Assembly: GCF_016598615.1 (NCBI RefSeq)
Contig: NZ_CP066831.1
Span: forward strand, 8,494,001 to 8,558,000
Direction: 5' to 3'
DNA from: Streptomyces liliifuscus
GTDB lineage: Bacteria; Actinomycetota; Actinomycetes; Streptomycetales; Streptomycetaceae
Length of the DNA stretch: 64,000 bases
This document shows, in pieces, positions 16,006 to 24,661 of the stretch (its first letter is position 1; the number at the start of each line of letters is the position of its first letter). The notes under the pieces are model-generated. The model was given only the letters and a program-made list of their open reading frames with translations, was not told the origin of the DNA and did no database searches. A program made the translations under genes and the position numbers.

Positions 16006-17379
16006 TCACTTGACACGGCCCGCCGCCAGCACCACCTGCGCCAACTCCCGGTGACAGATGTCGCTGTGGGCCCCCGCCGGGGCTCCGCCGCGCTTCACCA
16101 CCGCGGACGCGTCGATGTTCACACACCCCGACACGGGCAGCTTCGCCCGCAGCGCGTCGGCGAGCTTGAACGCCTTCGTGCCCGCCACCGCCTGCACCCC
16201 GTCGAACCCCAACGCCCCCCACTTGCTGCCGAGAAGACGCGGAAGCCGCAGGTCGACGGCGGAGTTGCTGTCGCCCGCCATCCGGGAGGCCATCGGGTAG
16301 ATCGTCCCGAGCGCCGAGTCGAAGCGCGAGAAACAGCAGACCAACGGGCCGTCCACACGGTCCTGTTGACCGTGCAGGACGCCCTTGCCCCGCGCGTCGT
16401 GCGGCAGCCGGGCCGCGAACGCGTAGTGGGAGAAGGCCGCTTGGAGCAGCGTCACCGACTTCACGTTCCGCACGCCCCTGGGCAGCCCGCGCAGCGCGAA
16501 CGACACCAGGCGCCCGCCGAAGCTGTGCCCCACGAGATGCACCCGCAGCCCGGGCGCCACCTGCGCGAGCCGCCCGACCAGCGGACCGAGCCCGCGCTCA
16601 CCGACCGTGCCCGCGCGCCGCTTCATGGCGAAGTACGTCGCCTGCCGCAGCAGTTCATGCGCGCCGTCCCAGACCCGGGGGAGTCCGAACGACGCCTGGA
16701 CTCCCTCGGCCCCGGCACCGGCCCCGGTTCCGGCCCCGACTCCGACCGCGAGTTCGCCGTCGGCGCCCGCCCGTTCCTCCGCCAGCGTCCGTGCGAACTC
16801 CCGGCACATCTCCGCCGTGTCCCCGAGGAACATCTCCGGGTCGCACTGCGGCCCGGCCTCCGCCACGGTGTCCGCGGCGAACGCGGTCCCGGGCGCCTCG
16901 GGATGCAGCTCGACCAGCAGCCGTACGAGCCGCCCGTACTCCTCCAACGCCGCTTCCTCGTCCGGCTGTTGGTCGAGCATCCGGGCGATCTGGTCGACCA
17001 GGGTGGCCCGGCCCGGGAAGACCTCCAGCAGACCGCCGCGGGTGCCCTTGTCCAGAGCGGGCCCCACGGTCGCCGCCGTCACCGCCCGCTCGAAGTCGGG
17101 GATCGGCTCGTCCGAGAACCGCATCGACGGCCACACCACGCCCACGAACCCGAGCCGGGCGTTCGGCACCAGCCCGGGGAACGGTTCGAAGAACCGGCTG
17201 TAGAGCCGTGTGGCCCCCGACCGGTCGCTGTTCCAGCCGTGCGCGAACACGATCAGATCCTTGACGCCCCGCTCCGACGCCTCCTTCAGCAGCCGGTCGC
17301 GCTGCCCCGCGTTCACATCCCCGTCCGCGTCGAACGTCAGCTCCCAGTAGGGAGTCACACCCACTTCCGGCTCCGCCAT
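16006..17379 (-). CDS. Alpha/beta-hydrolase-like protein
   Basis: A protein of 457 residues with a hydrolase core: an early strand LIVFAHGWNSD, which resembles an oxyanion-side HGW motif, and the nucleophile elbow VHLVGHSFGGRL (Ser near residue 286). The two are separated by a helical insertion with a Gly/Ala-rich linker (GVGAGTGAGAGAEG). The late CHREL region may carry the catalytic His. No signal peptide is seen, so the protein is probably cytosolic. It resembles lipase-like serine hydrolases annotated without function in streptomycetes. The NamZ-type gene lies 108 bp upstream in the same direction. Substrate unknown. Confidence 0.82.
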   Translation of the reverse strand: MAEPEVGVTPYWELTFDADGDVNAGQRDRLLKEASERGVKDLIVFAHGWNSDRSGATRLYSRFFEPFPGLVPNARLGFVGVVWPSMRFSDEPIPDFERAVTAATVGPALDKGTRGGLLEVFPGRATLVDQIARMLDQQPDEEAALEEYGRLVRLLVELHPEAPGTAFAADTVAEAGPQCDPEMFLGDTAEMCREFARTLAEERAGADGELAVGVGAGTGAGAGAEGVQASFGLPRVWDGAHELLRQATYFAMKRRAGTVGERGLGPLVGRLAQVAPGLRVHLVGHSFGGRLVSFALRGLPRGVRNVKSVTLLQAAFSHYAFAARLPHDARGKGVLHGQQDRVDGPLVCCFSRFDSALGTIYPMASRMAGDSNSAVDLRLPRLLGSKWGALGFDGVQAVAGTKAFKLADALRAKLPVSGCVNIDASAVVKRGGAPAGAHSDICHRELAQVVLAAGRVK

Positions 17380-17487
17380 GACGAGCCTCCTTCGGCCCCC
17401 GTAACCCGCTCATATGCGGGCATCGTCCCGCCGCGGAGGGGAGTTGGCCATACGTCACGTGCGGTCCGACCGGCCCGAACTCATGTC

Positions 17488-18747
17488 TCAGCGATAGAGG
17501 AGGTACTTTCCGCGCATCCGTCGGAAGGCCGCCAGCTCGCCCTGCCAGGCCGCCACGACCTCGTCGGCACCCGCACCCGCGTCGATCATCGTGCGGACCT
17601 GCGTGGACCCCGTCAGCTTGTCGATCCAGTTGTCCGGGCGCCAGGCGAACCCGCTCCACACCTTCTTGGCGGTCACCAGCAGCGCGATCCCGGTGCGTAC
17701 GGGGTCGTACGCGGCCCGGTCGTGGACATGGATCTGTACGCCCCCGACGGTCTTCCCCTGGAACTTGGAGAAGGTCGGCGCGAAGTACGCCTCCCTGAAG
17801 TGCACACCGGGCAGCCCGAGTCGACCCACCTCGGCGGCCCACCGCCGGTCGATGCCCTCCGCACCGAGCAGCTCGAACGGACGGGTCGTGCCGCGCCCCT
17901 CCGACAGATTCGTCCCTTCGAAGAGACACGTTCCCGAGTACACGAGCGCGGTGTCCGGCGTCGGCATGTTGGGGCTCGGCGGCACCCAGGGGAGGCCGGA
18001 GGCGTCGTAGAAGTCGGACCGCTTCCAGCCCGACATCAGCACGGTGTCCAGCGGAACCGGTGCCGCGAGGAACTCCTTGTTGAACAGCCGCGCCAGCTCC
18101 GCCACCGTCATCCCGTGCGCCTGCGCGATCGGCTCCCGGCCCACGAAGGTCGCGAACTCCTTGTGCAGCACGGGCCCCTGTGCGCTCCGGCCGGTCACCG
18201 GGTTCGGCCGGTCGAGCACCACGAAACGCTTCCCGGCGAGCCGGGCCGCCTCCATGCAGTCGTACAGCGTCCAGATGTACGTGTAGAAGCGGGCGCCCGC
18301 GTCCTGGATGTCGAAGACGACGGTGTCCACGCCGGAGGCCGTGAAGATGTCGGCCAGCGGCTGCCCGCTCTTCAGATACGTGTCGTAGACCGGGAGGCCG
18401 GTCGCCGGGTCGTCGTAGCGGCCCTCGGAGCCGCCGGCCTGGGCGGTGCCGCGGAAGCCGTGCTCGGGGCCGAAGACGGCCACCAGGTTCACCCGGTCGT
18501 CCGCGTGCATGACGTCGACGATGTGGCGGACGTCCCTGGTGATACCGGTCGGGTTGGTGACGATCCCTACGCGCTCGCCTTCGAGGAGTGCGTAGCCGTC
18601 CGCGGCGAGACGCTCGAAGCCGGTTCGTAGGCGGCGGGCACCCCTTTGTTCCCGTGGTTCCTGGGCGGCCGCGGCGGGCGGGTTCGCCGAGAACGCCGCC
18701 GCGGCGGTTGTCGCGGCGAGGAGACTTCGTCTGGACAGGCGGCGCAT
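17488..18747 (-). CDS. Secreted exo-beta-N-acetylmuramidase (NamZ/DUF1343, GH171)
   Basis: Peptidoglycan-recycling enzyme of 419 residues removing terminal MurNAc from muropeptides. The N-terminus MRRLSRRSLLAATTAAAAFS is a twin-arginine signal peptide with Ala-rich cleavage region. The DUF1343 domain fills the rest: RVGIVTNPTGITRD, VFGPEHGFRG, VFDIQDAGARFYTY and LDRPNPVTGR are the conserved blocks, and EHGF is a likely catalytic segment. Length and order are normal. It is divergent from the SDR gene across a 200-bp spacer with a dispersed repeat. Secretion suggests turnover of external cell-wall material. Confidence 0.92.
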   Translation of the reverse strand: MRRLSRRSLLAATTAAAAFSANPPAAAAQEPREQRGARRLRTGFERLAADGYALLEGERVGIVTNPTGITRDVRHIVDVMHADDRVNLVAVFGPEHGFRGTAQAGGSEGRYDDPATGLPVYDTYLKSGQPLADIFTASGVDTVVFDIQDAGARFYTYIWTLYDCMEAARLAGKRFVVLDRPNPVTGRSAQGPVLHKEFATFVGREPIAQAHGMTVAELARLFNKEFLAAPVPLDTVLMSGWKRSDFYDASGLPWVPPSPNMPTPDTALVYSGTCLFEGTNLSEGRGTTRPFELLGAEGIDRRWAAEVGRLGLPGVHFREAYFAPTFSKFQGKTVGGVQIHVHDRAAYDPVRTGIALLVTAKKVWSGFAWRPDNWIDKLTGSTQVRTMIDAGAGADEVVAAWQGELAAFRRMRGKYLLYR

Positions 18748-18831
18748 GTGGTGACCTCCGTTGTTCGCGGAAGGCTGGCAGGAGCACGCTAAGCGCTTCC
18801 GCCTGTTGTTCGTAAGCTGCGGGTCGAGTGT

Positions 18832-18859
18832 GGCTTGTCGCGCAGTTCCCAGCGCCCCT
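18832..18859 (-). repeat. Dispersed core repeat, copy G
   Basis: Core with two changes (GGCTTGTCG and CCCAGCG), in the divergent spacer between the NamZ-type and SDR genes. It is 30 bp from an operator candidate. Confidence 0.85.
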
Positions 18860-18889
18860 CACGGGGCGCGCCCGACCTTCCCTCTTTAC

Positions 18890-18907
18890 ATACCGACTGG
18901 TTAGTCT
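18890..18907. promoter_or_regulatory. TetR-type operator candidate upstream of SDR operon
   Basis: ATACCGACTGGTTAGTCT matches 14 of 18 positions of ATACCGACCGGTCGGTAT at 24535. It lies 43 bp before the SDR start. The operon it precedes encodes a TetR protein, so autoregulation is the simplest reading. Confidence 0.55.
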
Positions 18908-18949
18908 GGCGTTGGAGTGAGCCGAATTTCGTCGTGTCGAAGGAGACCG

Positions 18950-19717
18950 ATGGTGGAAGCCGTGCAGGGTGCCGGAGTGGTTGTCACCGGAGCTGGAGGG
19001 GGCATCGGGGCCGCGTTGGCGCGGCGGTTCGCTGCCGAAGGGGCCCGGGTCGTCGTCAATGATCTGGATGCCGGGAAGGCGAAGGCCGTCGCCGAGGAGA
19101 TCGGGGCTGTTGCCGTTCCGGGGGACGCCTCCGCGATCGTGGCCGAGGCGCGGGACGCCCTCGGGGGCACGGTCGACGTCTACTGCGCCAATGCCGGGCT
19201 CGGCTCCGGAGGGTCGGAGGCGGCTCCGGAACGGGTGTGGGAGCTCGCCTGGGACGTGAACGTGATGGCCCACGTCCGGGCGGCCAACGAACTGCTCCCC
19301 GCCTGGCTGGAGCGCGGCAGCGGCCGTTTCGTCTCCACCGTCTCGGCGGCCGGACTGCTCACCATGGTCGGCGCGGCCCCGTACAGCGTCACCAAGCACG
19401 GCGCGTACGCCTTCGCCGAGTGGCTCTCCCTCACGTACCGCCACCGCGGCCTCAAGGTCCACGCGATATGTCCGCAGGGCGTCCGCACCGACATGCTCGC
19501 GAGCACCGGCAGCGCGGGCGACCTCGTGCTCAAGCCCACCGCCATCGAGCCCGAGGACGTCGCGGACGCCCTCTTCGCCGGGATCGAGGAGGACCGCTTC
19601 CTGATCCTGCCGCACCCCGAGGTCGCCGACTACTACCGGGCGCGGGCCGACGACCCCGACCGCTGGCTGACGAGCATGAACCACATCCAGCAGAAGTGGG
19701 AGGCGGACGGCCGGTGA
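18950..19717 (+). CDS. Short-chain dehydrogenase/reductase
   Basis: NAD(P)-dependent oxidoreductase of 255 residues, first gene of a three-gene operon. The cofactor loop is VVTGAGGGIGAALARRF, the catalytic Tyr and Lys are in YSVTKHG, and CANAG corresponds to the usual NNAG motif. ATG 18950 has an AAGGAG ribosome site. Its stop overlaps the GTG of the acyl-CoA synthetase (GTGA), so translation is coupled. With that synthetase it probably oxidises or reduces a keto/hydroxy group of an acyl-CoA. An operator candidate precedes it. Confidence 0.92.
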   Translation: MVEAVQGAGVVVTGAGGGIGAALARRFAAEGARVVVNDLDAGKAKAVAEEIGAVAVPGDASAIVAEARDALGGTVDVYCANAGLGSGGSEAAPERVWELAWDVNVMAHVRAANELLPAWLERGSGRFVSTVSAAGLLTMVGAAPYSVTKHGAYAFAEWLSLTYRHRGLKVHAICPQGVRTDMLASTGSAGDLVLKPTAIEPEDVADALFAGIEEDRFLILPHPEVADYYRARADDPDRWLTSMNHIQQKWEADGR

Positions 19718-21381
19718 CCACCTCCCTGTACGCGGCCCAGCCGTGGCTCGCGCTCCTGAACGACGCCCAGCGCGGGCCCATAAGCCCCGCCGACTCGCCG
19801 GTGCACGCCCTGCGACGGGCCGTCGCCGAGGCCCCCGACACCACCTTCCTCGCCTACTTCGACGGACGGCTCACCTACCGCGAGGTCGACGAGCTGAGCG
19901 ACTCAGTCGCCGGACACCTCGCCGCCCGCGGCCTGGAGCGCGGTGACCGGGTCGCCGTCCTGCTGCAGAACTCCCCGCTCTTCGTTCTCGCCGTCCTCGG
20001 CGCCTGGAAGGCCGGCGCGACCGTCCTGCCCGTCAACCCCATGTACAAGTCGGGGGAGGTCACCCACGTCCTGCGGGACGGCGAGGTCGCCGCGCTGATC
20101 TGCTCCGACCGCGCCTGGGAGACGTACCTGCGCGAGACGGCCGCCGACTCGCCCGTACGCGTCGTACTGACCGGCTGCGAACTGGATCTCCAGACGCGGG
20201 GCGACGCACGCGTGCTGAACTTCGAGCGGCTGCCCCAGGCGCCGGACGCCGACGATCTGGTGACTGTCGCGAAGGCCGGTCACCGGGCCCCCGAGGGCCG
20301 CGACCCCCGCCCCTCGGACGTGGCGCTGATCAGCTACACCTCGGGCACCAGTGGCGCCCCCAAGGGAGCCACCAACACCCACGCCAACGTCATGTACAAC
20401 GCCGAGCGGCAGCGGACCGGCCTCGCGCTGCCCGAGGCGCCCGTGTACTTCGCGATGGCACCGCTGTTCCACATCACCGGGATGGTCTGCCAGTTCGCCG
20501 CCTGCCTCAACAGCGCGGGCACGCTCGTCCTCGCGTACCGCTTCGAGGCGGGAGTCGTCCTCGACGCGTTCGCCGAGCACCGGCCCCACTACACGGTCGG
20601 CCCCTCGACCGCCTTCATGGCACTGGCCGCGCACCCGTCCGTCACGCCGGACCACTTCTCCTCCTTCGTGAACATCTCCTCCGGCGGAGCGCCCGTGCCG
20701 CCCGCGCTCGTCGAGAAGTTCCGGGCGGGCTTCGGGCCGTACATCCGCAACGGCTACGGACTCACCGAGTGCACCGCGCCCTGCGCCTCCGTGCCGCCAG
20801 GCCGCGAGGCCCCCGTCGACCCGGTCTCCGGGACGCTGGCCGTCGGTCTGCCGGGGCCCGAGACGGTCGTCCGGATCGTCGACGACCAGGGCGCGGAGGT
20901 CCCCTTCGGCGAGCAGGGCGAGATCCTCGTACGAGGTCCGCAGGTCGTGCCCGGCTACTGGCGCCGGCCCGAGGCCACCGCGGAGACCTTCCCGGACGGC
21001 GAGCTGCGCACCGGCGACATCGGCTTCATGGACGCGGACGGCTGGCTCTACGTGGTCGACCGCAAGAAGGACATGATCAACGCGTCCGGGTTCAAGGTGT
21101 GGCCGCGCGAGGTCGAGGACGTCCTCTACACCCACCCGGCGGTCCGTGAGGCGGCTGTCGTCGGGGTGCCCGACGGATACCGCGGCGAGACCGTCAAGGC
21201 CTACATCAGCCTCCGGCCGGGCGCCGAGGAGGACCCCGCCGCACTCGCCGCATACTGCAAGGAGAGACTGGCCGCCTACAAATACCCGCGTCAGGTCGAG
21301 ATCCTGCCCGACTTGCCGAAGACGGCAAGTGGGAAGATCCTCCGTCGGGAGCTGCGTTCCCGGTCGCAGGACGGTCAGTAG
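19714..21381 (+). CDS. Acyl-CoA synthetase (class I AMP-forming ligase)
   Basis: Adenylating enzyme of 555 residues activating a carboxylic acid to its CoA thioester. Motifs in order: SYTSGTSGAPKGAT (P-loop), NGYGLTECTAP, the ATP ribose-binding Asp in RTGDIGFMDADGWLYVVDR, and C-terminal catalytic Lys in KTASGKILRREL. Length is typical. The GTG at 19714 overlaps the SDR stop by four bases. The absence of a signal and the neighbouring SDR, acyl-CoA dehydrogenase and kinase-like genes suggest catabolism of a short or medium-chain hydroxy- or keto-acid. The acid itself is unknown. Confidence 0.94.
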   Translation: MTTSLYAAQPWLALLNDAQRGPISPADSPVHALRRAVAEAPDTTFLAYFDGRLTYREVDELSDSVAGHLAARGLERGDRVAVLLQNSPLFVLAVLGAWKAGATVLPVNPMYKSGEVTHVLRDGEVAALICSDRAWETYLRETAADSPVRVVLTGCELDLQTRGDARVLNFERLPQAPDADDLVTVAKAGHRAPEGRDPRPSDVALISYTSGTSGAPKGATNTHANVMYNAERQRTGLALPEAPVYFAMAPLFHITGMVCQFAACLNSAGTLVLAYRFEAGVVLDAFAEHRPHYTVGPSTAFMALAAHPSVTPDHFSSFVNISSGGAPVPPALVEKFRAGFGPYIRNGYGLTECTAPCASVPPGREAPVDPVSGTLAVGLPGPETVVRIVDDQGAEVPFGEQGEILVRGPQVVPGYWRRPEATAETFPDGELRTGDIGFMDADGWLYVVDRKKDMINASGFKVWPREVEDVLYTHPAVREAAVVGVPDGYRGETVKAYISLRPGAEEDPAALAAYCKERLAAYKYPRQVEILPDLPKTASGKILRRELRSRSQDGQ

Positions 21382-21454
21382 ACCGCCGTCGGGCGGCCGG
21401 GAGGCGACCGGCGGACCACGCACACAGAACTGCACATAGAACACTGGAAGGCAG

Positions 21455-22057
21455 GTGGCGGCAGTGCCCAGGACGACGGACGGGGACGGCACGCCCGTCC
21501 CGCGGCGGCTCTTGGCGGCCGCCACCCGGCTCTTCGCCGAGCGCGGTTACGACCGCACCTCGGTCCAGGAGATCGTCGAGGCGGCCGGTGTCACCAAGGG
21601 GGCGCTGTACCACTACTTCGGCTCCAAGGACGACCTGCTCCACGAGGTGTACGCGCGTGTCCTGCGGGTTCAGCAGGAGCGGCTGGACGCCTTCGCCGAC
21701 GCGGACGCGCCGGTGGAGGAGCGGTTGCGGGGTGCCGCCGCCGATGTCGTCGTCACGACGATCGACAACCTCGACGACGCGGCGATCTTCTTCCGCTCGA
21801 TGCACCACCTGAGTCCCGAGAAGAACAAGCAGGTGCGGGCCGAGCGGCGGCGGTACCACGAGCGGTTTCGTGCGCTGATCGAGGAGGGGCAGGAGGCCGG
21901 GGTCTTCTCGAAGGCGACTCCGGCCGATCTTGTTGTCGACTATCACTTCGGGTCCGTGCACCACCTGTCCACGTGGTACCGGCCCGACGGTCCGCTCCCT
22001 CCGCAGGAGGTCGCCGACCATCTGGCGGACCTGCTGCTGCGGGCGCTCAGACCGTAG
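21455..22057 (+). CDS. TetR family regulator of the acyl-CoA operon
   Basis: Regulator of 200 residues. The HTH LLAAATRLFAERGYDRTSVQ, then EIVEAAGVTKGALYHYFGSK, is a clear TetR domain resembling regulators of fatty-acid degradation. It is the third gene of the SDR/synthetase operon, 73 bp after the synthetase. The GTG at 21455 follows GGAAGG closely; GTG 21464 is an alternative start. Related 18-bp operators before the SDR (18890), before the kinase-like/acyl-CoA dehydrogenase operon (24535) and before the MHS transporter (1867) make it the best candidate for a local repressor. Confidence 0.9.
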   Translation: MAAVPRTTDGDGTPVPRRLLAAATRLFAERGYDRTSVQEIVEAAGVTKGALYHYFGSKDDLLHEVYARVLRVQQERLDAFADADAPVEERLRGAAADVVVTTIDNLDDAAIFFRSMHHLSPEKNKQVRAERRRYHERFRALIEEGQEAGVFSKATPADLVVDYHFGSVHHLSTWYRPDGPLPPQEVADHLADLLLRALRP

Positions 22058-22100
22058 CCCGGGGCGGCACCGGCCGACGGGGTGCCTGCGGGTTCGTTGT

Positions 22101-22222
22101 GGCTGGTCGCGCAGTTCCCCGCGCCCCTTAGGCATTTCAGCCTCTCCGGCGTTTGAGGAGCGGGGGTTCAGGGGCCGGCCCCCCGAGTAGTGACGGGAAT
22201 GGGTAGGGGCGGCGGGGGCGAG
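22101..22222 (-). repeat. Composite repeat, second copy, including core copy H (22101-22128)
   Basis: Reverse-complement relative of 1627-1745. It holds the core at 22101-22128, then a CAGCCTCTCCGGCGTTTGAG hairpin segment, a GGGGCCGGCCCCCC hairpin, and at 22192-22222 a 31-bp block differing at one base from the 33-bp arm at 1801-1833. It lies between two convergent genes. Confidence 0.85.
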
Positions 22223-22247
22223 GAAAACCCTCCCCGCCCCCGGCGGG

Positions 22248-23462
22248 TCAGACGTACCGCTTCAGTTCGCGGCGGGCCAGTGATCGCTGGTGGACCTCGT
22301 CCGGGCCGTCGGCCAGCTTCAGGGTGCGGGCGCCGGCCCAGAGCTCGGCCAGCGGGAAGTCCTGGCTGACCCCGCCCGCGCCGTGCAGCTGGACCGCCTT
22401 GTCGATGATGTCGACGACCGTCCGAGGCGTGGCGATCTTGATCGCCTGGATCTCGGCGTGGGCGCCCTTGTTGCCGACGGTGTCCATCATCCAGGCCGTC
22501 TTGAGGACCAGCAGACGCAGCTGCTCGACCGCCACCCGCGCGTCCGCGATCCAGTTGTGGACGACCCCCTGCTGGGCCAGCGACTTGCCGAACGCGGTAC
22601 GCGACACCGCCCGTCGGCACATCAGCTCGATCGCCCGCTCGGCCATGCCGATCAGCCGCATGCAGTGGTGGATGCGGCCGGGGCCGAGCCGCGCCTGCGC
22701 GATGGCGAAGCCGCCGCCCTCCTCGCCGATGAGGTTCGAGGCCGGGACCCGGGCCCCGTGGAAGACCACCTCGGCGTGACCGCCGTGGGAGTGGTCCTCG
22801 TAGCCGTAGACCTGCATCGCACGACGCACCTCCACACCGGGCGTGTCCCGCGGCACCAGCACCATCGACTGCTGGCGGCGGATGTCCGACCCGTCGGGAT
22901 CCGTCTTGCCCATCACGATGAAGATCTTGCAGTCGGGGTTCATCGCCCCCGAGATGTACCACTTGCGGCCGGAGACGACGTACTCGTCGCCGTCCCGCTC
23001 GATCAGCGTCGTGATGTTCGTGGCGTCGGACGACGCCACCTCGGGCTCGGTCATCGCGAACGCCGAACGGATCTCACCGGCGAGCAGCGGCTCCAGCCAC
23101 TGCTTCTTGTGCTGGTCGTCCCCGAACTGGGCCAGCACCTCCATGTTGCCGGTGTCCGGCGCCGCGCAGTTCAGCGCGGTCGGCGCCAACTGCGGGGAAC
23201 GGCCCGTGATTTCGGCGAGCGGCGCGTACTGGAGGTTCGTCAGCCCTGCCCCGTACTCGGAGTCCGGGAGGAAGAGGTTCCACAGGCCCTGGCGGCGGGC
23301 CTCCGCCTTCAACTCCTCGACCACGGCCGGGGTGTCCCACGGCGAGGCGAGCTGCTCACGCTGCTCGTGCGCGACGGCCTCCGCCGGATAGACGTACTCG
23401 TCCATGAAGGCGAGGAGCTTGGTGCGCAGCTCCTCGGTGCGTGCGTCGAATGCGAAGTCCAT
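22248..23462 (-). CDS. Acyl-CoA dehydrogenase, ACAD10/11-like
   Basis: Flavoenzyme of 404 residues, second gene of a two-gene operon. N-terminal MDFAFDARTEELRTKLLAFM and the beta-domain motifs AMTEPEVASSDATNI and GRKWYISGA identify the branch that includes the dehydrogenase part of human ACAD10/11. The C-terminal helical domain includes QLHGAGGVSQDFPLAELWAG. The start lies 6 bp after the stop of the kinase-like gene. In several bacteria this branch acts with a kinase-like partner on 4-hydroxyacyl-CoAs; applied here this is an inference. A TetR-type operator precedes the operon. Confidence 0.93.
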   Translation of the reverse strand: MDFAFDARTEELRTKLLAFMDEYVYPAEAVAHEQREQLASPWDTPAVVEELKAEARRQGLWNLFLPDSEYGAGLTNLQYAPLAEITGRSPQLAPTALNCAAPDTGNMEVLAQFGDDQHKKQWLEPLLAGEIRSAFAMTEPEVASSDATNITTLIERDGDEYVVSGRKWYISGAMNPDCKIFIVMGKTDPDGSDIRRQQSMVLVPRDTPGVEVRRAMQVYGYEDHSHGGHAEVVFHGARVPASNLIGEEGGGFAIAQARLGPGRIHHCMRLIGMAERAIELMCRRAVSRTAFGKSLAQQGVVHNWIADARVAVEQLRLLVLKTAWMMDTVGNKGAHAEIQAIKIATPRTVVDIIDKAVQLHGAGGVSQDFPLAELWAGARTLKLADGPDEVHQRSLARRELKRYV

Positions 23463-23468
23463 GGTCGG

Positions 23469-24491
23469 TCAGCCTTCCTGAAGAGTGGTCAGGCCGTGCT
23501 CGATGAAGACGGGGACCAGGTCACCGATGCGGTCGAAGCCCGCGCCGACGGTCTGGCCGAGTGTGTAGCGGTAGTGGATGCCCTCCAGGATCACGGCGAG
23601 CTTGAACCACGCGAACGCCGTGTACCAGGCGACGGCGGACACGTCGCGCCCCGAGCGCGCGGCGTACCGCTCGATCAGCTCCGCCGGCTCCGGGTGCCCG
23701 GCGGCCCTGGCCGTCGTGGAGACCGGCGAGTCGGGCATTCCGAGCGGGATGCTGTACATCACCAGCAGCCCCAGGTCGGTGAGCGGATCGCCCAGCGTGG
23801 ACATCTCCCAGTCGAGGATCGCCTTGATCTCGTCGTCCTCGCCGATCAGCACGTTGTCGAGGCGGTAGTCGCCGTGCACGACCGTGGGCGTGGGGGAGTT
23901 GGGCAGCTCGCGGCCCAGGGCGGCGTGCAGTTCGTCGATGCCGGTCAGGTCGCGGTTGCGGGACGCGTCCAACTGCTTGCCCCAGCGCCGCAGTTGCCGG
24001 TCGAGGAAGCCCTCGGGGCGGCCGAAGTCGGCGAGGCCCACCTCGGCGGGGTCCACCGCGTGCAGCTCGACCAGCGTGTCCACCAGGCCGAGCACCGCGC
24101 CGCGCGTGCGCTCCGGGCCGAGCGGGGCGAGCTGCTCGGCGGTCCGGTAGGGCGTGCCCTCCACGAAGTCCATGACGTAGAACGGCGCGCCCAGCACCTC
24201 CACGTCCTCGCACAGCAGGCGCGTGCGCGGCACGGGTACGGCTGTCGGGTGCAGTGCGCTGATCACCCGGTGCTCGCGCTTCATGTCGTGCGCGGTCGCC
24301 AGGACATGGCCCAGCGGGGGGCGGCGTACGACCCACTTCGAGGTGCCGTCCGTCACCGCGTACGTGAGGTTCGACCGTCCGCCCTCGATCAGCCGGCCGG
24401 TCAACGGGCCGTCGACCAGTCCCGGCCGCTCGCTGTCGAGCAGGCCGCGCAGCCGGTCGAGATCGAGACCTGGCGGGTGGTCTGAACTCAT
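23469..24491 (-). CDS. APH/ACAD10-type kinase-like phosphotransferase
   Basis: Protein of 340 residues with an aminoglycoside-phosphotransferase fold. The catalytic Brenner motif is VHGDYRLDNVLI, followed by the metal-binding AILDWEMSTLGDPLTDLG; an N-terminal GGRSNLTYAV loop resembles the nucleotide-binding lobe. Human ACAD10 and ACAD11 are fusions of this domain with an acyl-CoA dehydrogenase like the adjacent one. Together with the LvaA kinase of levulinate catabolism this suggests phosphorylation of a hydroxyacyl-CoA rather than antibiotic resistance. ATG 24491 has a GGAGGAAA ribosome site. Confidence 0.9.
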   Translation of the reverse strand: MSSDHPPGLDLDRLRGLLDSERPGLVDGPLTGRLIEGGRSNLTYAVTDGTSKWVVRRPPLGHVLATAHDMKREHRVISALHPTAVPVPRTRLLCEDVEVLGAPFYVMDFVEGTPYRTAEQLAPLGPERTRGAVLGLVDTLVELHAVDPAEVGLADFGRPEGFLDRQLRRWGKQLDASRNRDLTGIDELHAALGRELPNSPTPTVVHGDYRLDNVLIGEDDEIKAILDWEMSTLGDPLTDLGLLVMYSIPLGMPDSPVSTTARAAGHPEPAELIERYAARSGRDVSAVAWYTAFAWFKLAVILEGIHYRYTLGQTVGAGFDRIGDLVPVFIEHGLTTLQEG

Positions 24492-24534
24492 CGTGTTTCC
24501 TCCGTACGCCGGGAATCAGGACTCCCCCCACATG

Positions 24535-24552
24535 ATGCCGACCGGTCGGTAT
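24535..24552. promoter_or_regulatory. TetR-type operator candidate upstream of kinase/ACAD operon
   Basis: ATGCCGACCGGTCGGTAT is an 18-bp palindrome with a single mismatch and a perfect CCGACCGGTCGG centre. It lies 44 bp upstream of the phosphotransferase start. It is the best member of the site family also seen at 1867 and 18890. Confidence 0.65.
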
Positions 24553-24598
24553 GCAGTCCAGTGCGGGGACAAAACGTGATCGGCGTCTCGGTCGCGAA

Positions 24599-24635
24599 GA
24601 ACCCCCCGAGTCGTCGTCGACGACTCGGGGGGTTC
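24599..24635. terminator. Strong terminator downstream of His-rich gene
   Basis: A perfect 17-bp stem (24599-24615 with 24619-24635) closed by a 3-nt loop, with a run of six C/G pairs near the base. It lies 27 bp beyond the stop of the histidine-rich gene and before the divergent operator. No U-tract is visible, as is usual in streptomycetes. Confidence 0.85.
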
Positions 24636-24661
24636 CCTGTTCGTTCGCGCCCGGCGGTCGC

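Noticed and set aside
16655..19684. 1009-residue open frame on the minus strand
   Set aside because: It crosses three real genes in another phase and reads as Arg/Gly/Ala-rich noise.
23469..24491. Aminoglycoside resistance gene
   Set aside because: The APH fold is shared, but the neighbouring ACAD gene, operon structure and sequence type match the ACAD10/11-LvaA group; resistance is not supported.
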